Notes: generated from the letters alone by a model not told the origin. A stretch of DNA of 64,000 bases from DATBLQ01 sp036555325 (GCA_036555325.1 DATBLQ010000002.1:1-64000); one strand, 5' to 3'. Numbered from the stretch's first letter, positions 6,763-16,100 are shown. Numbers and translations: made by a program.

Positions 6763-9084
6763 ATGCACGAACATCAAAAACATTCCGGCGATGGCGCGCA
6801 CACTGTTCTCGATCCGGTGTGTGGAATGAAAGTCGATCCGCACACAACCAAGCATCGTACCGAACATGCGGGGCGAATCTACTACTTCTGTGCAGAAGGA
6901 TGCCGTCAGAAGTTTATCGGCAGCCCCGTGAAATTCCTAAAGCCCGAGGAAGCAGAAGCGAAGGTGCCGGAAGGCACTATCTACACTTGTCCGATGCATT
7001 CCGAAGTTCGCCAGATCGGCGCCGGATCGTGCCCGATTTGCGGCATGGCGCTTGAACCGTTGCTGACGTCCGCAGAAACACAGCCAAATCCTGAACTGAC
7101 CGATATGACCAGGCGGTTTTGGGCCGGAGCCGCACTCACCGTACCAATTGTGGCTCTGGAAATGAGTCGTCATTTGCTTGGGCTTGACGCGATTATCAGC
7201 CGGCAAGTTTCCAACTGGCTGCAGCTCGTCCTCGCAACACCTGTTGTTCTTTGGAGCGGGTGGCCTTTTTTCCATCGCGGCTGGCAGTCTGTCCTTACCC
7301 GCAATCTCAATATGTTCACCCTTATCGCTCTTGGAACCGGAGTAGCGTTTGTCTACAGCGTCGTGGCAACGCTCCTGCCGCAAATATTTCCTCATGATTT
7401 CCGCGACCATGAAGGGGGAGTTGCTGTCTATTTCGAGGCGGCCGCCGTCATCACCGTCCTGGTGCTGCTTGGCCAGGTTCTTGAGTTGCGTGCAAGGGAG
7501 CACACCTCAGGTGCCATTCGCACCTTGCTCGGTCTTGCGCCGAAAACTGCAACGAAACTGAAACCCGACGGATCGGAGGAAAACCTACCGCTTGAGCACA
7601 TCGGCGTGGGTGATCTCCTGCGCGTGCGTCCCGGCGAGAAGGTTCCAGTCGATGGCAAGGTCACCGAGGGGCGCAGTTCGGTCGATGAGTCCATGGTTAC
7701 GGGAGAATCCATGCCGGTGACCAAAGAGCCGGGTTCAATGGTGATTGGCGCCACCCTAAACCTGTCCGGAAGTTTCCTGATGCGGGCGGAGAAGGTCGGG
7801 CGTGAAACCATGCTCGCTCGCATCGTTCAGATGGTTGCAGAAGCGCAGCGAAGCCGAGCGCCCATCCAGCGTCTGGCCGACCGAGTTTCGGCTTGGTTCG
7901 TGCCTTCGGTAATCGCCGTCGCGATCCTCGCGTTCTTTGCCTGGACTGCTTGGGGACCACAGCCGCGCTTTGCCTATGCGCTCGTCAACGCCGTTTCGGT
8001 TCTTATCATCGCATGCCCTTGCGCTCTCGGTCTTGCAACGCCCATGTCGATCATAGTGGGAATAGGCCGCGCTGCTCGGGTCGGCGTGCTGGTCAGAAAC
8101 GCTGAAGCGCTCGAGCGAATGGAGAAGGTCAGTACATTGCTCATCGACAAGACTGGAACGCTGACCGAAGGAAAACCCTCCATAACAGCGATCCTCCCGG
8201 TGTCCGGTACGAGCGAAAGCAAGGTGCTGTGCTTGGCGGCAAGCATCGAGCAGGCGAGCGAACATCCGCTTGCCGCAGCGATCGTGGCAGCGGCCAGATC
8301 GAGAAACTTGCCCATCACCAAAGCCGCGGACTTCAGCTCGCAGACCGGCAAAGGAGTAACTGGCACCGCCGCGCACCATGTGGTCGCTGTTGGGAACGCA
8401 AGCTTTTTTTCCGAACTTTCGATCGGCACATCTGAGCTGTCGAAGCAAGCCGAGGGACTAAGGCGCCAGGGCGCAACCGTGATTTTTGTCGCGATCGATG
8501 GCAAACTTGCAGGGCTCATTGCGATTTCCGACCCCATCAAACCCACCACGTCAGCTGCGCTGGAGGATTTGAAAGCGGAAGGCGTCAAGGTCGTCATGCT
8601 GACGGGCGATAACCAAACAACCGCCTCTGCGATTGCCCGCCGGCTTGGCATCGCAACGTTCGAATCGGAAATACTTCCCGACCGAAAGGCCGAGATAGTG
8701 GCCAAATACCGAGCGGGTGGCGCGGTGACGGCAATGTCGGGTGACGGTATAAACGATGCTCCAGCACTTGCGGCGGCCGATGTCGGCATCGCCATGGGTA
8801 CCGGCGCCGACGTAGCGATTGAGAGCGCCGATATCACCTTGTTGAAAGGCGATCTCAACGGGATAGTACGCGCCCGCAGGCTTTCGCGCGCGACCATGAA
8901 CAACATAAGGCAGAATTTGTTTCTTGCCTTCGTTTACAACGGAGCAGGTATACCCATCGCTGCCGGTGTTCTCTATCCGGCTTTCGGTATCCTCCTTTCA
9001 CCCGAGATTGCCGCTGCAGCAATGGCATTAAGTTCGCTGAGCGTAATCGCGAACGCCCTGCGCTTGCGGATCGCCAAGCGCTGA
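6763..9084 (+). CDS. Copper/heavy-metal-translocating P1B-type ATPase with YHS and zinc-ribbon N-terminus
   Basis: 773 residues. The N-terminus carries a YHS domain (DPVCGMKV near 17-24, then YYFCAEGC) and a second metal-binding module with CPMH (76-79) and CPICGM (90-95). The P-type core follows: the TGES actuator loop, the CPC membrane metal site at 418-420, the phosphorylated Asp in DKTGT at 462-466, and a GDGINDAPA hinge. The CPC motif places it among Cu(I)/Ag(I) exporters of the inner membrane. No classical CxxC HMA domain is present, so the YHS and ribbon modules probably do the cytosolic metal capture. No CueR gene or chaperone is adjacent. The family is certain; the exact metal is inferred. 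Confidence 0.92.
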   Translation: MHEHQKHSGDGAHTVLDPVCGMKVDPHTTKHRTEHAGRIYYFCAEGCRQKFIGSPVKFLKPEEAEAKVPEGTIYTCPMHSEVRQIGAGSCPICGMALEPLLTSAETQPNPELTDMTRRFWAGAALTVPIVALEMSRHLLGLDAIISRQVSNWLQLVLATPVVLWSGWPFFHRGWQSVLTRNLNMFTLIALGTGVAFVYSVVATLLPQIFPHDFRDHEGGVAVYFEAAAVITVLVLLGQVLELRAREHTSGAIRTLLGLAPKTATKLKPDGSEENLPLEHIGVGDLLRVRPGEKVPVDGKVTEGRSSVDESMVTGESMPVTKEPGSMVIGATLNLSGSFLMRAEKVGRETMLARIVQMVAEAQRSRAPIQRLADRVSAWFVPSVIAVAILAFFAWTAWGPQPRFAYALVNAVSVLIIACPCALGLATPMSIIVGIGRAARVGVLVRNAEALERMEKVSTLLIDKTGTLTEGKPSITAILPVSGTSESKVLCLAASIEQASEHPLAAAIVAAARSRNLPITKAADFSSQTGKGVTGTAAHHVVAVGNASFFSELSIGTSELSKQAEGLRRQGATVIFVAIDGKLAGLIAISDPIKPTTSAALEDLKAEGVKVVMLTGDNQTTASAIARRLGIATFESEILPDRKAEIVAKYRAGGAVTAMSGDGINDAPALAAADVGIAMGTGADVAIESADITLLKGDLNGIVRARRLSRATMNNIRQNLFLAFVYNGAGIPIAAGVLYPAFGILLSPEIAAAAMALSSLSVIANALRLRIAKR

Positions 9085-9208
9085 GACCACCCCGGCTACC
9101 TAAAATCGAAATATTCATCGAATACCCGCAATTTGATAGGTCCTCCCGGAACCACCAAGCCGGCGAAACGTTTAGGTCGGGCGAAGTGAACAGCTGGAGT
9201 GATGAACA

Positions 9209-9481
9209 ATGGCTACCAATATCAACACGCCGGGTGATGGTGGCAACACCACGATCGGCATGGTTCTGGGCATTATCCTTGTGGTTGTGGTGCTGCTGGG
9301 CGTCGGCGTTTGGGGCCTTGGCTGGGGTCCGAACGGAGCTGACAACGTATCTGTGACGGTTCCTGACAACAGCACGACCAGCACGACAACGACGACACAG
9401 CCCGCACCTGAAGCTGCACCCCAGGCGCAGCCTGAACAGCCCGAACAACCAGCGACGGGCACCGGCACGACCAACCAGTAG
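9209..9481 (+). CDS. Small single-pass membrane protein with Thr/Pro/Gln-rich tail
   Basis: 90 residues: a short polar N-terminus, one strong transmembrane segment (about 16-38, MVLGIILVVVVLLGVGVWG), then a low-complexity Thr/Ser/Pro/Gln/Glu tail to the end. I recognise no functional family. GC-rich third positions and the strong terminator 21 bp downstream support a genuine short transcript. The tail resembles an extended periplasmic or cell-surface linker. It follows the metal ATPase by 124 bp but probably has its own promoter. Function unknown. Confidence 0.7.
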   Translation: MATNINTPGDGGNTTIGMVLGIILVVVVLLGVGVWGLGWGPNGADNVSVTVPDNSTTSTTTTTQPAPEAAPQAQPEQPEQPATGTGTTNQ

Positions 9482-9501
9482 TGAGGGACTAAGGTCCCGA
9501 C

Positions 9502-9540
9502 AGCGGGGTCGTCGCAAACCAAGTGGCGGCCCCGCTTTTT
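9502..9540 (+). terminator. Rho-independent terminator
   Basis: A 10-bp stem (AGCGGGGTCG with CGGCCCCGCT, one G-U pair) with a 15-base loop and then a T run. It lies 21 bp after the stop of the small membrane protein gene. A shorter GGGAC/GTCCC hairpin sits just before it. The remaining ~255 bp up to the TerC gene show nothing I can name. Confidence 0.8.
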
Positions 9541-9795
9541 ATCGCATCCGGAACAGCGCTGATCGGGGCACCTGGGATCGAAAACTCAGTGGACAATATG
9601 AGAGTATCTCGCGTGAGGGATGTACACCAACGCGTCCGCGTGCTCTGAGCCTGCAAGAACGAGATAGGGACGGGCACATTCGAAGGGCTTTGGCGCTGCG
9701 AATTGGTCGGAATCCATCGGGCTCTGCATCCGTACTTGAGGGCATCCCGAATCAATGCTTTGTTGCGCCCCCGCAATCCTTAGACGATTCCCCGA

Positions 9796-10551
9796 ATGTC
9801 CGAGACTCTTCTTGCCCTAGTATACGATCCCGCGGCCTGGAGCGCTCTTGCCGCCCTCATTGCGATGGAGATTGTCCTGGGGATAGACAATCTCATCTTC
9901 GTTTCGATCATATCGAACAAGCTGGGTCCGGACCGGCGCGATCATGCCCGCCGGCTTGGTTTGGCGCTTGCTCTCGTGCTTCGGTTGGCCCTTTTGGCCG
10001 CCGTCGCTTTCGTCGTGCAGCTGACCGAACCGGTCTTGGCGGTCTGGGGCATGGAGTTCTCGTGGCGTGACATGATTTTGATCGCCGGCGGTTTGTTCCT
10101 GGTATGGAAGGCGACCAAGGAGATCCATCATAATGTCGACCCCGATCCGGGTCCCGACATATTCGATCGCAAAACCGCGGCAGTGACTTTTGGTTCGGCC
10201 ATTGTGCAAATTCTGATCCTCGATCTGGTATTCTCGATCGACAGCATAGTCACCGCGGTTGGAATGACCGACCATGTGCCGATCATGATGATTGCGGTCA
10301 TTGTTGCAGTGATCGTCATGCTGCTGGCATCGGGGCCGCTATCTCGGTTCATTCATGCCAATCCTACGATTGTCATGCTGGCTCTCGGGTTTCTTCTGAT
10401 GATCGGAATGGCGCTCATCGCCGATGGGTTTGGCGTCCATATTCCAAAGGGTTACATCTACGCGGCCATGGCTTTTTCCACCTTTATCGAGAGTCTCAAC
10501 CTCATATCGCGGCGAGCAAAGCGCAAATTGCGCGCGAAGAATCGGTCATGA
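9796..10551 (+). CDS. TerC-family integral membrane protein
   Basis: 251 residues, about seven transmembrane helices, with the two hallmark acidic motifs EIVLGIDN (25-32) and DLVFSIDS (about 142-149) that define TerC/YgaP-YkoY type transporters. Some members export manganese or support metallation of exported proteins; others are linked to tellurite resistance. A His/Asp loop (HHNVDPDPGPD) and a basic C-terminus are typical. No Mn riboswitch of the yybP-ykoY type is visible upstream. The neighbouring metal ATPase gives loose metal context, but there is no operon link: a terminator lies between them. The family is sure; the substrate is unknown. Confidence 0.9.
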   Translation: MSETLLALVYDPAAWSALAALIAMEIVLGIDNLIFVSIISNKLGPDRRDHARRLGLALALVLRLALLAAVAFVVQLTEPVLAVWGMEFSWRDMILIAGGLFLVWKATKEIHHNVDPDPGPDIFDRKTAAVTFGSAIVQILILDLVFSIDSIVTAVGMTDHVPIMMIAVIVAVIVMLLASGPLSRFIHANPTIVMLALGFLLMIGMALIADGFGVHIPKGYIYAAMAFSTFIESLNLISRRAKRKLRAKNRS

Positions 10552-10699
10552 CGGCTTGCCGTTCTACTGGCTAGGCGTCTGAAGGATTGCCCCCAGGTTT
10601 TGTCGGGCGTATGTGTGAATGGCGTAGATCGCACTACATCAGCACATCCCTTGCCCTGCACTCGCAAGCGGATCAGTGATCGTGTGAGCTGAAAAGTCG

Positions 10700-11491
10700 A
10701 TGAACCAGATCGTAGAATTCCTTCCAAGCAAAACCGTTGTCGTTCTTGCGGTCTTTGCTGCGATCTTCATACTGGAACGTCTGTTTCCGGCTGCCAGTCC
10801 GGTAAAGACTGCACTCGGCCGCGCCGTTGAGCCTCTCCTCCGAGTTGTGAAGAATCTTGGGTTTGGAGGCATCAACGCGCTTGCCTCGCCTCTAGTGGTA
10901 ATACCGATCTCTGCGGTGGCTGCGCAGTGGTCGCTCGATTGGCGGCCTCCCTGGCTCAACTCGACGGCCGGCCCGATAGTCGATTTGCTGTTGCTCGATC
11001 TCTGGATTTACTGGTGGCATCGCGCCAATCACCAGATACCGTTGCTGTGGCGATTTCATGAGGTGCATCACCTCGACCAATTTCTCGACGTCACGTCGGG
11101 AGTGAGGTTTCACTTGGGCGAAGTATTGCTCTCGGCCGTCGTGCGCGCCGCCGTTATTCTCTTGCTTGCTATTCCGCTATCGACGGTAGTGATTTTCGAA
11201 ATGCTGTTGCTGACGGCCACCTTGTTTCATCATTCAAACTTGAGGTTGCCGGCGCAACTTGAGCACGCGCTCTCGCTCCTGATCGTGACACCGTCCATCC
11301 ACTGGGTGCATCATCATGCCGTGCGCCGTGATACCGATTCCAATTACTCTTCAATCCTGTCGATTTGGGATCTGGTTTTTGTCAGCCGCAGCGCAACGCA
11401 ACGCACGCCAACCCTTAAAATCGGTGTGGAACATGAATATGACCGGCCCTTCTGGTCATTGGTGCTTCGCCCCTTCCGGCCGCGGACCTGA
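10700..11491 (+). CDS. Sterol desaturase/fatty acid hydroxylase superfamily protein
   Basis: 263 residues with several membrane helices and the di-iron histidine clusters of the superfamily: HRANH (107-111), HEVHH (120-124), FHHSN (176-180) and HWVHHH (201-206). These ligate two irons that hydroxylate or desaturate lipid chains. The start at 10700 gives a hydrophobic N-terminal segment. The gene stands alone, with about 250 bp before the fatty acyl-AMP ligase of the ceramide island. Members of this family hydroxylate sphingoid bases or ceramide acyl chains in other organisms, so a role in modifying the lipid made next door is plausible but only inferred from position. Confidence 0.88.
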   Translation: MNQIVEFLPSKTVVVLAVFAAIFILERLFPAASPVKTALGRAVEPLLRVVKNLGFGGINALASPLVVIPISAVAAQWSLDWRPPWLNSTAGPIVDLLLLDLWIYWWHRANHQIPLLWRFHEVHHLDQFLDVTSGVRFHLGEVLLSAVVRAAVILLLAIPLSTVVIFEMLLLTATLFHHSNLRLPAQLEHALSLLIVTPSIHWVHHHAVRRDTDSNYSSILSIWDLVFVSRSATQRTPTLKIGVEHEYDRPFWSLVLRPFRPRT

Positions 11492-11739
11492 TTGAAAGCG
11501 CGTCTGCGCAAACCTCGCCGGCTGTCCGCGCAACCGATTGCATGCAGCTCTCTTCCGCTCTTTCGGCTTGTTACATTCTGCAACACGTTTTGATTTTGAA
11601 CGCCAAAATCGCGCTGCTACGCCTTGTCAGTGGAGGGTGACAATAACTCGGTGATTCGCCGGGTTTGAGAACAATGCCAGCAATATTGCGCCTGCCGGAG
11701 GCAATGCGAACAGTACAACTGTCAAGGAGGGTCTGGGGC

Positions 11740-13578
11740 GTGCGGGCGGAGGTAACAAGCGAAGGTGGTCGGCTGAAGACGCAAGTGACGTCTGCAAGAA
11801 TCGAGCCTACTCTTCGAACCAACAGGACATTGCCCCAACGCCGCGGCGATTTTTCCACCCTCGCCGGAGCGCTCGACTATGCCGCCACAGGCGAGACGGG
11901 TTTCAATTTCTATTCCTCCCGCGGCTATTTGGATTCGACCCTGCCGTATCATCGCCTAAGGAGACTTTCCGTTAGGGCTGCCCGGCAGCTTGCAGCCTTT
12001 GGTCTCAAGCGTGGCGATCGCGTTGCGATCATCGCCGAAACGAATGAAGACTTTCTGAGCGTGTTTTTTGGCTGCCAGTATGCAGGCCTCGTCCCCTGTC
12101 CTATGCCTTTCAGCGTTTATCTTGGCGGCAAGGATGCCTATGTGGAACGCATTGCGCGGATGATGGCGTCTGCCCGCCCTGCCATCGCGTTGACCCCAGA
12201 GGAACTTTTTAGCGCAGTGGCGGATGCCGCTGAACGCGCAGGCGTGAAACAGGTTCTCACCCAACCCGAATTTTCTAAGACCGATGAGGATGACGGCGAT
12301 CTTTCCCCGTTCACTGCCGAGGAAGCCGCCTATATCCAGTATTCTTCAGGCTCCACCTCCGAGCCCAAAGGCGTGCTCATCACGCAAAGGTCCATCACCT
12401 CGAATGCCCGTGCCATTCTACAGCATGGCCTTGATGTCAACGCCCACGACCGTGGATTTTCCTGGCTGCCGCTGTACCACGATATGGGGTTGGTGGGTTT
12501 CTGCATTGCGCCCATGATGGCCCAGCTGAGCTGCGACTATCTGCCGACAACCGCCTTTGCCCGCCGGCCTGCTTTGTGGCTGCGGCTCATGTCCGACAAC
12601 CAGTCGACGGTTACGTTTTCACCGAGCTTCGGCTACCAGCTCGCCAGCCATCGGATCAATGGCGATGCCGGAACCCTGAATCTCTCCTCTTTGCGGGTTG
12701 CCGGAATTGGCGGCGACATGGTCCGTCACGAGCTGCTTGAAGAATTTGCAACCCGCATGAAAGTGGCTGGATTCAAGTCCAGCGCCTTTCTGCCCAGCTA
12801 TGGGATGGCGGAATCGACTCTGGCAATTACCTTTGCTCCACTTGGCCGGCCGGTAAGAGTTGACATGATCGAACAGCTGCCGTTCAAGCACTTTGGCCGT
12901 GCGGTTCCGGCGAGAAGGAAGACGCACCGCGCGGGTGAATCCGTGCGGTCTTTTGTCGTGTGCGGTAAGCCGCTCCCTGATCATGAGGTTGTCGTGGTCG
13001 ATGCATTGGGACGACCGCTACCCGATCGGCGAATTGGCCACATCAGGGTTAGGGGCCCCAGCCTGATGGCGTGCTACTACGGAAATGAAGAGGCGACAAA
13101 AGCCGTGATGGAGGCCGGTGGGTTTATGGACACCGGTGACATGGGATACTTGATCGATGGCGAGATTGTTATAACTGGCCGGGCAAAGGATCTCATTCTC
13201 CACAACGGTCGTAACATATGGCCGCAGGATATCGAATGGACCGCGGAAGGCATTGAACCGCTGCGCAGCGGCGATGTGGCCGCTTTCGCTATAGAGCAGG
13301 CCAACGGAGAAGACCGCGTTATCGTTCTCGTTCAATGCCGGCTGTCGGATGAGGATGAAATGGAAGTGTTGCGCCGCGCGGTGCAGGCCAGCGTCGTCCG
13401 CGCCGCCGGCATCAATTGCGACATCGTGTTGGTTCCGCCGCGAAGCCTGCCTTTCACATCGTCAGGTAAGCTTTCGCGGGCGCAGGCCAAGGAACGATAT
13501 CTGCGCGGCGAAATTGGCGAAATCGGACGAGGTGAAATGCAAGCCATCGCCCAGCCGAGATTGGCATCTGCAAATTAG
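11740..13578 (+). CDS. Fatty acyl-AMP ligase (FAAL-type), first gene of the ceramide operon
   Basis: 612 residues from a GTG at 11740 that has a perfect AAGGAGG nine bases upstream; frame starts at 11665 (TTG) and 11674 (ATG) lack ribosome sites. Adenylation motifs: YSSGSTSEPKG (about 201-211), SYGMAEST, TGDMGYL, and SSGKLSRAQAK near the C-terminus with the catalytic Lys. The overall form fits FAALs, which activate fatty acids as adenylates and load them on an acyl carrier protein. It is followed after 17 bp by the SDR, ACP and SPT genes, the same set as the sphingolipid locus of Caulobacter crescentus, where the acyl-ACP feeds serine palmitoyltransferase. The exact acyl chain is not known. 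Confidence 0.88.
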   Translation: MRAEVTSEGGRLKTQVTSARIEPTLRTNRTLPQRRGDFSTLAGALDYAATGETGFNFYSSRGYLDSTLPYHRLRRLSVRAARQLAAFGLKRGDRVAIIAETNEDFLSVFFGCQYAGLVPCPMPFSVYLGGKDAYVERIARMMASARPAIALTPEELFSAVADAAERAGVKQVLTQPEFSKTDEDDGDLSPFTAEEAAYIQYSSGSTSEPKGVLITQRSITSNARAILQHGLDVNAHDRGFSWLPLYHDMGLVGFCIAPMMAQLSCDYLPTTAFARRPALWLRLMSDNQSTVTFSPSFGYQLASHRINGDAGTLNLSSLRVAGIGGDMVRHELLEEFATRMKVAGFKSSAFLPSYGMAESTLAITFAPLGRPVRVDMIEQLPFKHFGRAVPARRKTHRAGESVRSFVVCGKPLPDHEVVVVDALGRPLPDRRIGHIRVRGPSLMACYYGNEEATKAVMEAGGFMDTGDMGYLIDGEIVITGRAKDLILHNGRNIWPQDIEWTAEGIEPLRSGDVAAFAIEQANGEDRVIVLVQCRLSDEDEMEVLRRAVQASVVRAAGINCDIVLVPPRSLPFTSSGKLSRAQAKERYLRGEIGEIGRGEMQAIAQPRLASAN

Positions 13579-13595
13579 ACCCTGGGTCTGTTGAT

Positions 13596-14627
13596 TTGAC
13601 CGAGCGAACTGAGCAGCCCATTGCTATTACCGGTGTCACCGGCTTTATCGGACGGAACGTGGCGAGAATCCTGGCCGCCGGGGGTCAACCTTGGCGCGGG
13701 CTCGTTCGCGACCGGCGGAAACTTGCTCTCCTCGGGCTCGGGGGAGGGGAAATCATCGACGGAGAGCTTGCGGACCGCCCGTCTCTGGCACGACTTTGCA
13801 GTGACGTGAGCGCGGTCATTCACTGTGGTGGAACCATTGCCGCTTTTTCTCGGCAGGATTTTTCGCGCGTCAATGTAGAAGGCACAGCTCGCCTTCTGGA
13901 CGCGTGCCGGACGAACGGCGTCTCTCGTTTCATTCACGTCTCCTCCATCGTCGCACGTGAGCCGCAGCTTTCCGACTATGCGGCCAGCAAGCGCGAAAGT
14001 GAGCATGTCGTCTGTCAAAGCCGGGGAACCACCGACATGGCTTGCGCCATAGTGCGCCCACCCGCCGTTTACGGCCCTGGCGATGAAGCAACCATTCCTC
14101 TGATCCGGTCTTTGACCCAGTCCTATGCCTTGCTCCCCGGTGGGCCGTCTTCCCGAGTGTCGCTGCTCCATGTCGAAGATCTGGCACGCGCTCTCGCGAG
14201 CTTGGCACTGGATGGCACCCTCGCTTCCGGACCCTTCGAAATCGACGATGGCAAGAAAGGGGGCTATTCCTTCGCAGAACTTGCCTCCCTGGCTTCGGCA
14301 GTTACCGGCACCCAGGTTCGAGTGATATTTCTGCCGCGGTCAATGCTATTTCTCCCGGCCTCCCTGTCGCTCTTTCTTGCACATGTCAAAGGCTCGCCCA
14401 CTGTCTTTTCGCCCGGCAAGCTAAGCGAGCTGTATCATCCGAATTGGGTTGCCGATTCGGCTCTCAGCACATTTTCCGGGTGGAAACCTCGGATCGATTT
14501 CTCGACGGGATTTGCCGATACTTTAGAATGGTATCGCAAGCACGGCTGGGTACCGGAAGGGCAAGCGAAACTCGGCGCGGGACAAGCCGGTAACAGGGGA
14601 CTGTGGGGTTATGAGCGCCGCCAGTGA
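13596..14627 (+). CDS. cerR: Extended SDR, probable ceramide/3-ketosphinganine reductase (CerR-like)
   Basis: 343 residues, NAD(P)-dependent epimerase/dehydratase fold: Rossmann motif GVTGFIG near residues 13-19, a Ser in SSIV and an active-site YAASK, then a C-terminal substrate domain with a hydrophobic patch (SMLFLPASLSLFL) that may contact membrane. It starts with TTG at 13596, 17 bp after the FAAL gene, and overlaps the ACP gene by 17 bp. In Caulobacter the SDR in the same place, CerR, reduces the keto group made by SPT, and in bacteria this step probably follows N-acylation. The symbol rests on gene context plus fold, not on an alignment. Confidence 0.78.
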   Translation: MTERTEQPIAITGVTGFIGRNVARILAAGGQPWRGLVRDRRKLALLGLGGGEIIDGELADRPSLARLCSDVSAVIHCGGTIAAFSRQDFSRVNVEGTARLLDACRTNGVSRFIHVSSIVAREPQLSDYAASKRESEHVVCQSRGTTDMACAIVRPPAVYGPGDEATIPLIRSLTQSYALLPGGPSSRVSLLHVEDLARALASLALDGTLASGPFEIDDGKKGGYSFAELASLASAVTGTQVRVIFLPRSMLFLPASLSLFLAHVKGSPTVFSPGKLSELYHPNWVADSALSTFSGWKPRIDFSTGFADTLEWYRKHGWVPEGQAKLGAGQAGNRGLWGYERRQ

Positions 14628-14892
14628 GGCTTCAAAGGTGACCAGGAGCGAGATTTTCTCAAGCCTCTGCAGGTTGCTGATGCCGTTCAACTCCGCAGGA
14701 AAGGAGTTGCGGCTCGATACCGACATATCGGCGGACTTGAATATCGATTCGGTTACGGTCATGGACTTTGTGATGGAAGTAGAGGATCACTTCGACATCG
14801 AGATTCCATTGAACGTACTTTCCGAAACTCGCACCATGAATGAGTTGGTCAGTGTTGTAGAAGCGGCCGTCAAGCGGAGGGAACTCGTATGA
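14611..14892 (+). CDS. Acyl carrier protein dedicated to sphingolipid synthesis
   Basis: 93 residues, acidic, with the phosphopantetheine attachment Ser in NIDSVTVMDF (about residues 49-58) and the usual four-helix pattern ending LVSVVEAAVK. It is slightly longer at the N-terminus than AcpP. It overlaps the SDR gene by 17 bp and the serine palmitoyltransferase gene by 4 bp, so it is translationally coupled to both. The FAAL upstream would acylate it and the SPT downstream would take the acyl chain, as in Caulobacter and Sphingomonas. Confidence 0.92.
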   Translation: MSAASEASKVTRSEIFSSLCRLLMPFNSAGKELRLDTDISADLNIDSVTVMDFVMEVEDHFDIEIPLNVLSETRTMNELVSVVEAAVKRRELV

Positions 14893-16100
14893 AGGACTTG
14901 TTGGACAAGCATCAGCCGATTCTCGCCCGCTTTCAAAAGATGATGGCCATGGGCACCAACGCCATTGGCGTAACCAATGATCGGGTTCTCTCCCCCACGC
15001 GTGCAATCATCAACGGACGCGAGACGATACTTGCCGGCACCAACAACTATATGGGCATAACGTTTGATCAGCAGTGCATTGCAGCCGGAAAGAAGGCTTT
15101 GGACGAGTTCGGAACCGGAACCACTGGTTCACGGATTGCCAACGGCACCTACTCGCTTCACAAACAGTTGGAAGACAATCTGGCGCGATTTCTGAATCGA
15201 GCCCATTGCATCGTGTTCACCACCGGATATCAGGCAAATCTCGGCATGCTTGCCGGGCTTGCGGGGCCAAAGGACACGATCTTCCTCGATGCTGACTCCC
15301 ACTCCTCGATTTATGACGGATGCACCTTGTCGGGAGCCAAGCTCGTGCGTTTTCGGCACAACGATGCAGGCGACCTCGCCAAACGGCTCGAGCGCCTCGA
15401 CGGCGAGGAGGGTGGCAGGCTCGTGGTGCTGGAAGGCATCTATTCAATGCTCGGCGACCGTGCTCCGCTTGCAGATTTCATTCAAGTGAAGCGGCAATAC
15501 GGTTTCCAACTGTTGGTCGATGAAGCCCATTCATTCGGAATTCTTGGGCCGAATGGAAGAGGACTCGCCGATGAAGCGGGTCTTGAGGACGAGGTCGACT
15601 TCATAGTCGGAACATTCTCCAAGAGCATCGGAGCGATCGGCGGTTTCGGTGCCGGCAATCATCCCATGTTCGAAACGCTTCGCTATGCTTCACGCCCCTA
15701 CATGTTCACCGCCTCGCCATCGCCCTCGACAGTGGCAACCGCCGACGAGGCGCTGCGCCGATTGGCGGCCGAACCTCAGCGTCGCGTTCGCATCATGCAG
15801 AATTCACAACGACTGTTCGATGGCTTCAAGCAATTGGGCCTTGAAATCGGCTGTGAAGCCGTGAGCCCGGTGATAGCGGTAAAATGCCCCGATGAACCGT
15901 CGACCATTGCCATGTGGAACGATCTGCTCAATGCCGGCGTATACGTAAATATCGCACTCCCCCCCGGCACACCGGGAAAACAATGCTTGTTGCGCTGCTC
16001 AGTCTCCGCCGCTCATAGCGACAGTGACATCGATCGCATAGTAGAGCTGTTCGGTTCCGTCGTCGCAAAGCAGCAGACCCCGCTGGTGGCAGTCGGCTAG
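14889..16100 (+). CDS. spt: Serine palmitoyltransferase (alpha-oxoamine synthase)
   Basis: 403 residues, PLP enzyme of the alpha-oxoamine synthase family. Visible active-site elements: GTGTTGSR (75-82), HSS with H138, DEAHSFG with D211 and H214, and GTFSKSIG with the PLP Lys at 245. This family joins an amino acid to an acyl thioester; alternatives are KBL, AONS and ALAS. The FAAL/SDR/ACP operon, the ACP overlap and the lipid genes across the convergent junction make serine palmitoyltransferase much the best call. The product would be 3-ketosphinganine or a branched or odd-chain analogue. Its TAG stop is shared base for base with the convergent gene (CTAG at 16097-16100). Confidence 0.88.
   Translation: MKDLLDKHQPILARFQKMMAMGTNAIGVTNDRVLSPTRAIINGRETILAGTNNYMGITFDQQCIAAGKKALDEFGTGTTGSRIANGTYSLHKQLEDNLARFLNRAHCIVFTTGYQANLGMLAGLAGPKDTIFLDADSHSSIYDGCTLSGAKLVRFRHNDAGDLAKRLERLDGEEGGRLVVLEGIYSMLGDRAPLADFIQVKRQYGFQLLVDEAHSFGILGPNGRGLADEAGLEDEVDFIVGTFSKSIGAIGGFGAGNHPMFETLRYASRPYMFTASPSPSTVATADEALRRLAAEPQRRVRIMQNSQRLFDGFKQLGLEIGCEAVSPVIAVKCPDEPSTIAMWNDLLNAGVYVNIALPPGTPGKQCLLRCSVSAAHSDSDIDRIVELFGSVVAKQQTPLVAVG

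Noticed and set aside
9541..9795. Mn-sensing yybP-ykoY riboswitch before the TerC gene
   Set aside because: The conserved core elements are not present.
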